Part shown: in pieces, positions 1 through 5,130 of the stretch | How positions within the stretch are numbered: position 1 is the first letter of the stretch | Layout of the letters: each line of letters starts with the position of its first letter | NCBI GenBank assembly: GCA_030636465.1 | Contig: DAOVWW010000101.1 | Location: forward strand, 1-6,132 | Direction: 5' to 3' | From: Gammaproteobacteria bacterium | GTDB lineage: Bacteria; Pseudomonadota; Gammaproteobacteria; BMS3Bbin11 | Length of the DNA: 6,132 bases | The notes under the pieces: model-generated | The model's database searches: none | Told to the model about the DNA's origin: nothing | The model's input: only the letters and a program-made list of their open reading frames with translations | Translations under genes and position numbers: made by a program

Positions 1-865
1 CCCAGATGTCATAAGGAGCCTTAGTCGGGATATACAAAAGTGATGTGTATTCCAGCTTACCCTCAACGTGGTTGTGCAATACTGACATCGGAGGCTCAGG
101 ATCATAGGAAAGAGTGGTGTAGAAGTTATTGTATTCTTCTTCAGAGATATCGTTTTTGGCACGGGCCCAGAGAGCAGCACCTTTATTGATCTGCTCCAGC
201 TCATCTTTTTCCTCATCCATCTTCATGCGGATGGGCAGGGTGATGTGATCAGAATATTTTTCGATTATGCTGCGTAAGCGAAAGTTTTCCAGAAATTCAT
301 CTTCGTCTTCGCGCATATGCAGGGTGATACTGGTGCCGCGTTCTTCGCGGCTGGTTGATTCAAGCGTGTACTCGCCTTCACCATTTGAAGACCAGCTGAT
401 GGCTGAGTCTGCTGATTCACCGGCACGACGGGATTCTACGGTCACTTTATCGGCGACCATGAAGACTGAGTAGAAACCAACACCGAACTGTCCGATCATA
501 CTGGCATCTTTAGCTTCGTCACCGCTCAGGGACTCTACAAACTGTTTAGTGCCCGAACTGGCGATGGTGCCCAGGTTCTCGATCACTTCATCATGGCTCA
601 TGCCTATGCCGTTATCGGTGATCCGTAGAGTACGGGCTTCTTTATCGATATCAATGGTAATGGCGAGTTCTTCACCATCTTCCATCAACGAACCATCCTG
701 AACGCTGGCAAAGCGGAGTTTGTCGCATGCGTCTGAAGAGTTAGCAATAAGCTCACGCAGGAAGATTTCCTTGTGGGAGTAAAGTGAGTGAATCATCAGG
801 TGCAGGAGTTGCTGCACCTCGGTTTGGAAACTATGGGTTTCCGGTTTGGCTTTGGTCTTGGCCAT
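1..865 (-). CDS. htpG: Molecular chaperone HtpG (Hsp90), N-terminal part, cut by window edge
   Basis: Cytosolic ATP-dependent chaperone of the Hsp90 family. The 288 codons seen cover the GHKL ATP-binding domain and the start of the middle domain; the E. coli protein is about 624 residues, so the rest lies left of the window. Visible motifs: [14 protein letters not shown] at about 38-51 (catalytic Glu38 and Mg-binding Asn42 by family analogy), DNGIGM at 84-89 (ATP-binding Asp84), the lid/glycine motif GQFGVGF at 125-131, and GTSI at 177-180. The middle domain begins near 200 ([15 protein letters not shown]). The ATG at 865 is preceded by AGAGGA (874-879 on the plus strand) at good spacing, and the protein begins [17 protein letters not shown], as expected for the family. 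It is divergent from the tRNA operon. A heat-shock-like promoter lies upstream. No frameshift is seen. Confidence 0.98.
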   Translation of the reverse strand, partial: MAKTKAKPETHSFQTEVQQLLHLMIHSLYSHKEIFLRELIANSSDACDKLRFASVQDGSLMEDGEELAITIDIDKEARTLRITDNGIGMSHDEVIENLGTIASSGTKQFVESLSGDEAKDASMIGQFGVGFYSVFMVADKVTVESRRAGESADSAISWSSNGEGEYTLESTSREERGTSITLHMREDEDEFLENFRLRSIIEKYSDHITLPIRMKMDEEKDELEQINKGAALWARAKNDISEEEYNNFYTTLSYDPEPPMSVLHNHVEGKLEYTSLLYIPTKAPYDIW

Positions 866-909
866 CAGTATTTTCCTCTGGAGACATCAAATTTGATAAA
901 TAAGGTGAT

Positions 910-937
910 ATATAGCGTCTCAGGGAGTAAATTCAAG
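910..937 (-). promoter_or_regulatory. Putative sigma-32-type heat-shock promoter of htpG
   Basis: On the minus strand a perfect CTTGAA -35 element (932-937) is followed after 14 nt by CGCTATAT (910-917), which matches 6 of 8 positions of the sigma-32 -10 consensus CCCCATAT. It lies about 45 nt upstream of the htpG start. htpG is a classic sigma-32 regulon member in gammaproteobacteria, so the placement makes sense. The same bases can also be read as a sigma-70 promoter (TTGAAT, 16 nt, TATATA), so housekeeping transcription is an alternative. Confidence 0.55.
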
Positions 938-960
938 GCCATAATTGGTCATTTTTGACA

Positions 961-989
961 TTGACCTGAGACACCACAAAAAGTATAGT
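961..989 (+). promoter_or_regulatory. Promoter of the tRNA operon
   Basis: TTGACC (961-966), a 17-nt spacer, then TATAGT (984-989): a strong sigma-70 promoter 38 nt before the first tRNA. A second overlapping TTGACA lies at 955-960. The bases just after the -10 (CTCGCG) form a GC-rich discriminator, typical of stringently controlled stable-RNA promoters. The likely transcription start is near 996, so the transcript would start at the base of the leader hairpin. Confidence 0.75.
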
Positions 990-996
990 CTCGCGT

Positions 997-1024
997 CCGT
1001 CCTGCCGGTGTGCCGACAGGACGG
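997..1024 (+). other. Leader hairpin directly before tRNA-Pro
   Basis: CCGTCCTG (997-1004) pairs perfectly with CAGGACGG (1017-1024). Above a C/A mismatch, CGG (1006-1008) pairs with CCG (1013-1015) around the loop TGTG. The hairpin occupies nearly the whole predicted 5' leader and ends 3 nt before the mature tRNA-Pro 5' end. It may protect the 5' end or influence RNase P access; both roles are inference. No T-run follows, so it is not a terminator. Confidence 0.6.
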
Positions 1025-1027
1025 TAA

Positions 1028-1104
1028 CGGGGTATAGCGCAGCCTGGTAGCGCGCCTGCTTTGGGAGCAGGATGTCGGGAGTTCGAATCTCTCTACCCCG
1101 ACCA
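1028..1104 (+). tRNA. tRNA-Pro(UGG)
   Basis: A 77-nt cloverleaf with encoded CCA. The acceptor stem is CGGGGTA with TACCCCG, the D arm is GCGC-type, and the anticodon stem CCTGC/GCAGG encloses the loop TTTGGGA, giving anticodon TGG. The T arm has TTCGAAT as its loop. The sequence closely resembles E. coli proM. It is the first gene of the operon. Confidence 0.97.
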
Positions 1105-1181
1105 TTTTTTATCAGGACGATCGGGTTTACAGGTGACTGAAAACACGGCCGGCTTTGTAATATTTGTGATTGGCGTTTATG

Positions 1182-1580
1182 GCGCCCGTAGCTCAACCGG
1201 ATAGAGCAACGGCCTTCAGCTGACGCCTGGCACGTAATTATTTATTAATTTAGAGTCAGGATTGTTGCGTAGGAGCCTTCGTTCGGAAACAGAACGGGCG
1301 AAGTGGAGGATACTGTATCGGTGAAACCTTACGTGTAAACGTTGGCAATACCGAGGAAACTGGTGGCTAGAGCTTATACTCATGGCCGTACCTGATCGAA
1401 TGAGCGCAAGCTGGTAGATCAGGGAAGGGAAACGCCAGGATCCGTAGAGACTATACGTGTCCCACCTGAGATGGTGAAGATATAGTCCAGACCACAAATT
1501 GAGAATTTTTCTCAAGCAGTGAAAACTGTAGTGGTAAGCTAAGCCGTAGGTTAGAGGTTCGAGTCCTCTCGGGCGCACCA
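1182..1580 (+). tRNA. tRNA-Arg(UCU), split by a group I intron
   Basis: The exons are 1182-1216 and 1539-1580 and join into a 77-nt tRNA. Acceptor stem GCGCCCG (1182-1188) pairs with CGGGCGC (1570-1576), followed by discriminator A and an encoded CCA. The D stem is GCTC/GAGC, and anticodon stem ACGGC (1209-1213) pairs with GCCGT (1543-1547). The T stem AGAGG/CCTCT encloses TTCGAGT. The joined anticodon loop is CTTCTAA, giving anticodon UCU, which reads AGA/AGG. The intron falls between positions 34 and 35, inside the anticodon, so the tRNA works only after splicing. An unaided tRNA search would miss this gene or call it broken. Without the intron all stems are intact, so it is not a pseudogene. 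Confidence 0.93.
1217..1538 (+). ncRNA. Group I self-splicing intron in tRNA-Arg, IC3-like
   Basis: A 322-nt ribozyme intron with no open reading frame of its own. Visible core: guide TAGGAG (1270-1275), whose GAG pairs with exon CTT (1214-1216), giving the required U.G at the 5' splice site, and whose TAG pairs with 3'-exon CTA (1539-1541) as P10. P2 is CTTCG 1277-1281/CGAAG 1299-1303. P3 is 1308-1313/1457-1462. P4 is TCGGT 1318-1322/ACCGA 1350-1354, with J4/5 GAAA. P5 is ACGT 1331-1334/1339-1342. P6 is CTGGTG 1360-1365/CGCCAG 1433-1438, with an extension 1391-1397/1417-1423 capped by a GCAA loop. P7 is GACTATA 1449-1455/TATAGTC 1481-1487. P8 is CACC/GGTG. P9 is ACCAC 1491-1495/GTGGT 1531-1535, with a GAAA-capped stem at 1517-1528. 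The intron ends in G1538. The core strings GTAGAGACTA and GGTGAAG..ATAGTCCAG closely match the Azoarcus tRNA-Ile intron as I recall it. Confidence 0.93.
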
Positions 1581-1611
1581 TTATTTGTTGTGGTGCCGGA
1601 AAGTTCAGGAT

Positions 1612-1645
1612 AATTGGGGTCAGAGTCTTGACTCTGACCCCAATT
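1612..1645. repeat. REP/MITE-like perfect palindrome between tRNA-Arg and tRNA-His
   Basis: AATTGGGGTCAGAGTC (1612-1627) and its exact reverse complement (1630-1645) surround a 2-nt TT spacer. The pairing extends outward with GGAT/AATCC around a one-base bulge. The GGGGTCAGAGTC motif recalls dispersed palindromes in many gammaproteobacterial genomes that are thought to be mobilised by IS200-like (REP-associated) transposases; that link is from memory. No T-run follows on the plus strand, so a terminator is unlikely. In the tRNA precursor it would form a very stable hairpin. Confidence 0.8.
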
Positions 1646-1662
1646 AATCCCAAATAGTTTAT

Positions 1663-1739
1663 GGTGAGCGTAGCTCAGTTGGTAGAGTCCCGGATTGTGA
1701 TTCCGGTCGTCGTGGGTTCGAGCCCCATCGTTCACCCCA
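1663..1739 (+). tRNA. tRNA-His(GUG)
   Basis: Has the histidine-specific extra G-1 (1663) opposite C73 (1736). Acceptor stem GTGAGCG pairs with CGTTCAC with one G.T pair. The anticodon stem CCGGA/TCCGG encloses TTGTGAT, giving anticodon GTG. The T arm GTGGG/CCCAT surrounds TTCGAGC, and CCA is encoded. It is very close to E. coli hisR. A weak G.T pair sits at the base of the D stem (GCTC/GAGT). Confidence 0.96.
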
Positions 1740-1766
1740 TTTTTTTGTTTGTTGTAGATGTAACAT

Positions 1767-1842
<76 letters not shown>

Positions 1843-1855
1843 TATAATACCTAAT

Positions 1856-1889
1856 AGCCGCAACGGTTTTCGTCGATTGCGGCTTTTTT
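1856..1889 (+). terminator. Rho-independent terminator of the tRNA operon
   Basis: AGCCGCAA (1856-1863) pairs perfectly with TTGCGGCT (1877-1884), and the stem runs into a T-tract (1884-1889). It sits 14 nt after tRNA-Lys and closes the operon. Confidence 0.9.
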
Positions 1890-1938
1890 GTGCGTATCCT
1901 AAAAGTATATGAACTAAATTGAGTTTTAAGTTTATAAC

Positions 1939-2169
1939 TTATTTATTGATTTCATTGTGACCTGAATTAAACGACATGTGACAAGAGTTCACAGCAATTT
2001 TTAACGCACCCGCTACAAGCTCATCTTCAAGTGGTCGATTGTTCCACCTATCTATAGATGCACTAGCATTACAATCATGACAATGTACCTGGTCTTTGCT
2101 AGTTTCTTTCGTATTCTGTGATTTACAAAAAGGGCAGGGTTTTAATCCATTTAATGTCATTTCCCACAT
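1939..2169 (-). CDS. Small Lar-like zinc-ribbon protein
   Basis: A 76-residue protein. Its first half matches the pattern of Lar-type restriction-alleviation proteins and related phage zinc ribbons: LKPCPFC (Cys12, Cys15), then VHCHDC (Cys30, Cys33), and a following aromatic/basic WNNRP at 42-46. The four cysteines should bind one zinc. The C-terminal 30 residues are not recognised. Lar proteins from prophages modulate type I restriction, but family members are diverse, so the function here is uncertain. The ATG at 2169 has AAGG about 10 nt upstream; Met4 (ATG at 2160) is the alternative start but has a poor SD distance. The gene stands alone next to the tRNA array, on the opposite strand, in an AT-rich stretch, which suggests acquired DNA. 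No restriction genes are visible. Confidence 0.75.
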   Translation of the reverse strand: MWEMTLNGLKPCPFCKSQNTKETSKDQVHCHDCNASASIDRWNNRPLEDELVAGALKIAVNSCHMSFNSGHNEINK

Positions 2170-2208
2170 AATTTAAATACCTTAAATATCTCTCAAGTTA
2201 ATTAATAA

Positions 2209-2280
2209 AAGCGTCACCTGGTGCTATAGGAGAGAGCTATGTGATGAATCACATGTCTGCTTTTACACACGCTGACGCTT
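2209..2280. repeat. Nested inverted repeats, possible structured RNA or element end
   Basis: AAGCGTCA (2209-2216) pairs perfectly with TGACGCTT (2273-2280) across 56 nt. Inside, ATGTGAT (2239-2245) pairs with ATCACAT (2248-2254) around GA, flanked by AGC/GCT. The long outer loop argues against a simple terminator, and TTGCGGGGTTTTT follows on the plus strand. It does not fit any riboswitch class I know. It could be the folded end of a decayed mobile element. Confidence 0.35.
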
Positions 2281-2460
2281 GCGGGGTTTTTCTATGACAG
2301 GGCACTGGCCGCATAATCCCTGCCGTGGCTCAATCCACTCACGGAATGGCAACTCAATATCTCTTTCAATAAGCATGGTAAAGAGTCTACCGAGCAAGAG
2401 TGGCAATGCCGTGGTGTTGTCCTGTTCATTATATGGGATATTTGTTTCACGTAAGTTTTG
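2263..2460 (-). pseudogene. Unidentified minus-strand reading frame, possible gene remnant
   Basis: A frame open for 65 codons between an upstream TAG (2461-2463) and TAA (2263-2265). The only ATG is at 2376 and would give 37 residues starting MLIERDIELPFREWIEP and ending in a basic tail. The stretch before that ATG (e.g. NIPYNEQDNTTALPLLLGRL) also reads like protein, which suggests the C-terminal piece of a longer, degraded gene rather than a new short gene. A CxxC (LCGQC) lies near the end. No family is recognised. It is on the same strand as, and 93 nt before, the Lar-like gene. It could still be chance. Confidence 0.3.
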
Positions 2461-2560
2461 CTATGACAGCGCTTATGGGCAACATGGTGATGACTTGTGA
2501 ATTGTTAGGGCAGCTTGTGAATATTTGTCTATTTTCTGCAAAGATAAATTATAAAGGCCC

Positions 2561-2588
2561 TTCATAAGACAAAATTATTGTCTATACT
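2561..2588 (+). promoter_or_regulatory. Candidate promoter of the solute-binding protein/GGDEF operon
   Basis: TTCATA (2561-2566), 16-nt spacer, TATACT (2583-2588, five of six matches to the -10 consensus). It would give a leader of about 100 nt. The palindrome ACTATTGATAGT (2586-2597) overlaps the -10 and the start region and could be an operator. A perfect palindrome TGATCGATCA (2662-2671) lies 7 nt before the Shine-Dalgarno of the first gene. Confidence 0.4.
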
Positions 2589-2694
2589 ATTGATAGTAAT
2601 AATAAAAATAGCATCAGCTGGCAGAAGATCAAAACAGGCCAAATTCTTGGTAATAGTTTTTTGATCGATCAGCAATTTAGGGGGAGAAAATTCT

Positions 2695-3570
2695 ATGACT
2701 ACATCTTTTACTGCAAGGGCGCAGCTTTTGTTGTTTATTCTGTTCAATTTACTGTGCACTATTGTGTACGCCGATGATAAAGCTATTAATAAGGATAATA
2801 AGCCAGCTATCATAGGCGCTGGTGCACATTTCGCCTGGGTAATTTTTAATGACCTGAAGCCGGCACTGCAGCAAAGTAGCGGACGAACAGTAGAATTGTT
2901 TGGCAAGGAATCTATGCTGGGCATGGGCTGTAATGCAGGGATAAAAATGGCGCAGCAGAATCAGCCGGGTAAAGAGAGTTTTGGTTTTGTCTGCTGCCCG
3001 TTAAGTGATAAAGAGGTGCATGAGAAAGATATCCAGGTTCATCCTATTGCTAAAGAGCCAATTCTTATTCTGGTAAATAAACAAAATAAAGTTCAGAACC
3101 TGTCACAGCAACAGGTGAGTGATATTTTCAGCGGTAAAATCACTAACTGGGCTGAAGTAGAGGGTGAAGACAAACCTGTTGTGGTAGTGACTCGCCTGCA
3201 CTGTAAGCACAGACCCGGACACTGGAAAACTATTCTGCCTGATGCAAAATCATTTCGTAAAGATCGACTTAATGTGAAAAGTGCAGCAGAGATGGTTAAA
3301 CGCGTCACTGATTTCCCCGGTGCTATTGGCCATACCGGTGCTACCTGGGTATTTGGATCAGACAGTAATGTAAAAAGTGTAAGTGTGAGTGGTTTTTCTC
3401 CTACCGCCGGTAATCTTCGTGCTGGCCGTTATCCTTTCTATCGCGTGTTATCAGCTGTGACCAATAAGCAGGCATCAGCGGATGTCATGGCTATTATTGA
3501 TCGCGTGCAAACAGGACCGGAATTTAGTCGGGTGGCAAAAGAATACGAGCTCGTTCCAATTCGACAGTAA
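2695..3570 (+). CDS. Periplasmic PstS-like solute-binding protein
   Basis: A 291-residue exported protein of the phosphate-type periplasmic binding family (PBP_like). Residues 1-26 are a signal peptide (hydrophobic LLLFILFNLL, cleavage likely after VYA). IGAGAHFAW at about 40-48 opens the first lobe. The family hallmark is EPILILVNKQNKVQNLS...VSDIFSGKITNWAEV at 121-155, as in PstS homologues. PGAIGHTG near 208-215 is the second-lobe motif. The usual phosphate-binding SGT motif is not seen; the equivalent region carries RLHCKHRPGHW (167-177). The mature protein has four cysteines (79, 100, 101, 170), unusual for this family. The start at 2695 has GGGGGAG at 2680-2686. No permease or ATPase is nearby. 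The gene ends 3 nt before a membrane diguanylate cyclase, so it is more likely a ligand receptor for signalling than a transporter part. The ligand is unknown. Confidence 0.88.
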   Translation: MTTSFTARAQLLLFILFNLLCTIVYADDKAINKDNKPAIIGAGAHFAWVIFNDLKPALQQSSGRTVELFGKESMLGMGCNAGIKMAQQNQPGKESFGFVCCPLSDKEVHEKDIQVHPIAKEPILILVNKQNKVQNLSQQQVSDIFSGKITNWAEVEGEDKPVVVVTRLHCKHRPGHWKTILPDAKSFRKDRLNVKSAAEMVKRVTDFPGAIGHTGATWVFGSDSNVKSVSVSGFSPTAGNLRAGRYPFYRVLSAVTNKQASADVMAIIDRVQTGPEFSRVAKEYELVPIRQ

Positions 3571-3573
3571 GTT

Positions 3574-5112
3574 ATGACGCCTCCACATACCTATCGAAAT
3601 CGACTTATCCTCTATGTCGTATTGCTTGAAGTGTTTTTGATTGGTGTGCTTTTCTTTTTCTACAGTCAAAGCCGTGATGCCATCCTTGATGTGGCCAATC
3701 GCAATTTGGGCTTATTTGTCTCCCAGCTCAATGCCAAGATTAAACTCGAAGAGCATGAGTTAGAGCAGAGCGCCAGGTTGATCAGTAATAATGTTCAGTT
3801 GCGTGAGTATATGTTTGTGGTGGTGAGTATTGGTACTGAAACCGCTCCATTGAAAGATTTATTTCAACGACAGTTTGGGTGGTTGCGGTTCAATAGTGCA
3901 GCCATCATATCTAAACAAGGAAAGGTATTGATTGGCGGCGATGATAAAAAATTGCTGGCAGCCGTGAATAAATACCGCACTGCCGATAAACCTGGTGGTG
4001 AGGTGTTTTACTACACAACTGAAAATAGCATCGAAATGGCAACGGTTATGCCTGTTTTTTACCAGAATGAATTCCTTGGCAATGTGGTGCTGACCCACAC
4101 CATGGATGCCAGTCTGATAGAGACAGCACGAAGTGTTGGCTTTGGCCAGTTTTTTGTTGTTTCTAATGGCAAGATACTTCGTTCTTCACTGGAAGGTGGT
4201 CTGATAGGGCAGAGCTTTAAAGAGAAATATGGACAGTTACAGCTAGGAGGGGACAATTACCTGGTGAGTAAAGTAACGTATTTCTCCGATAAAAATTTAC
4301 CTGAGGTCTGGTTTGGTTTTTCAAATCCAGAGCTTACCGGACAACTTGACCTGATTCGTTCTCAAATGCTTGCACTCGCTCTCGGGGCAAGTATTGTTAT
4401 CCTGATCATTGGCATAGCCATGATACGCAATTTCAGTCGACCAGTGAGCCGCCTGGTTAGCAGGATGCATCAGGTAGGTGAAGGTAAATTCCCTGAAATC
4501 GAGACGGTACAAACCAGGGATGAGTTTGGCTATTTGATTAACCAGTTTCAGGACATGGTAATACGCCTGAAAGAAAAGCAGGATGAAGTGGATCAGGTAC
4601 AATCTCTACTGGAAGAGCAAGCGACTACTGATTCACTGACGGGATTATATAACCGGCGTTATTTGTATGACCTTTATCCAAAGCTGTTATCTGACGCAAA
4701 ACGGCAGGGAAATAGTATTACGGTCATCCTTGCTGACCTGGATAAATTCAAACAAGTTAATGATAAATATGGACACATAGTCGGCGACCATGTTTTGACT
4801 CATGTATCAGAGATTATGCGCAACTGCTGTCGCGTCAGTGATTTTGTTTTTCGTATAGGAGGTGAAGAGTTCCTGGTGTTGACCACGGGGGGGCTTAATG
4901 GCGGTGAGATACTAGCTGAAAAGATCCGCAACAAGATTGAGCAGAGCCCTTTAAAAGCCGGTGATTTAATCTTATCTGTAACCTCCAGTTTTGGTGTGGC
5001 GCAACTAGAGTCGACAGATGCCAGCCTGAGCGATATTCTTGCGCGCGCTGATAAGGCACTTTATGCTGCGAAAGACAGCGGGCGCAACCAGGTTTCGGTA
5101 ATAAATATTTGA
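3574..5112 (+). CDS. Membrane diguanylate cyclase (periplasmic sensor-HAMP-GGDEF)
   Basis: A 512-residue inner-membrane enzyme making cyclic di-GMP from two GTP. TM1 is at about 11-30; a periplasmic domain of some 230 residues, probably Cache-like, spans 32-264; TM2 is at 265-284; HAMP is at 285-338 (RPVSRLVSRM...DEFGYL); a short coiled coil lies at 333-350; GGDEF covers 351-512. The catalytic domain looks active: DSLTGLYNRRYL at 353-364, metal-binding Asp388 in LADLDKFKQVNDKYG, the signature GGEEF at 429-433, and the inhibitory I-site RVSD at 420-423, the standard five residues before it. The start lies 3 nt after the binding-protein stop with no clear Shine-Dalgarno, so translation is probably coupled. 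The pairing suggests that the binding protein docks on the periplasmic domain, as in LuxP/LuxQ-type pairs; this is inference. Confidence 0.96.
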   Translation: MTPPHTYRNRLILYVVLLEVFLIGVLFFFYSQSRDAILDVANRNLGLFVSQLNAKIKLEEHELEQSARLISNNVQLREYMFVVVSIGTETAPLKDLFQRQFGWLRFNSAAIISKQGKVLIGGDDKKLLAAVNKYRTADKPGGEVFYYTTENSIEMATVMPVFYQNEFLGNVVLTHTMDASLIETARSVGFGQFFVVSNGKILRSSLEGGLIGQSFKEKYGQLQLGGDNYLVSKVTYFSDKNLPEVWFGFSNPELTGQLDLIRSQMLALALGASIVILIIGIAMIRNFSRPVSRLVSRMHQVGEGKFPEIETVQTRDEFGYLINQFQDMVIRLKEKQDEVDQVQSLLEEQATTDSLTGLYNRRYLYDLYPKLLSDAKRQGNSITVILADLDKFKQVNDKYGHIVGDHVLTHVSEIMRNCCRVSDFVFRIGGEEFLVLTTGGLNGGEILAEKIRNKIEQSPLKAGDLILSVTSSFGVAQLESTDASLSDILARADKALYAAKDSGRNQVSVINI

Positions 5113-5116
5113 TGTC

Positions 5117-5130
5117 AGGATACAATCATT
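5117..5130 (+). promoter_or_regulatory. Shine-Dalgarno and proposed AUU start of the DUF971 gene
   Basis: AGGA (5117-5120) lies 7 nt before ATT (5128-5130), ideal spacing for initiation. The frame from here to GTG at 5194 has no ATG, GTG or TTG, yet it encodes residues the family normally has. A seven-codon ORF (ATG 5112-5114, TAA 5133-5135) in another frame overlaps the cyclase stop as TGATG; a one-base frameshift would join it to the DUF971 frame. Confidence 0.5.

Larger units (their letters stand above)
2170..2694. other. Long intergenic region with no recognised gene
   Basis: About 525 bases separate the Lar-like gene from the solute-binding protein gene. It holds an inverted-repeat structure (2209-2280), a minus-strand reading frame that may be a gene remnant (2263-2460), a local hairpin CCGTG/CACGG (about 2322-2343), and the promoter and leader of the downstream operon (2561-2694). 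No RNA family, tRNA fragment or transposase is recognised. Confidence 0.6.

Noticed and set aside
920..1196. Minus-strand frames over tRNA-Pro (VERFELPTSCSQ type)
   Set aside because: These are the well-known false proteins produced by translating the antisense of tRNA genes.
1182..1580. tRNA-Arg as a pseudogene broken by an insertion
   Set aside because: All arms are intact once the insert is removed, and the insert has a complete group I core with correct splice-site pairing.
1216..1735. Minus-strand frames of 145 and 94 codons across tRNA-Arg, the intron and tRNA-His
   Set aside because: They lie antisense to structured RNA and contain the RPRGLEPLTYGL-type antisense-tRNA motif. They are not a homing endonuclease: no LAGLIDADG, GIY-YIG or HNH motif is seen.
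2239..2254. CRP or FNR site at TGTGATGAATCACA
   Set aside because: The spacing between half-sites is 4 rather than the 6 of CRP, and the halves do not match FNR TTGAT; no promoter lies at a fitting distance.
2292..2469. Two CTATGACAG copies (2292-2300, 2461-2469) as Pho-box halves
   Set aside because: Each is a single half-site, in the wrong orientation and too far from the promoter of the PstS-like gene; no tandem 11-bp repeat is present.
2279..2500. Plus-strand 73-codon frame
   Set aside because: It needs a TTG start, reads as low-complexity Ser-rich sequence without a family, and the minus strand reads more like protein here.
2209..2694. Cyclic di-GMP riboswitch upstream of the GGDEF operon
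   Set aside because: I looked for the GEMM-I conserved bases and tetraloop/receptor pattern and saw none.
2562..2924. Minus-strand 120-codon frame
   Set aside because: It is antisense to the start of the clearly real solute-binding protein gene.
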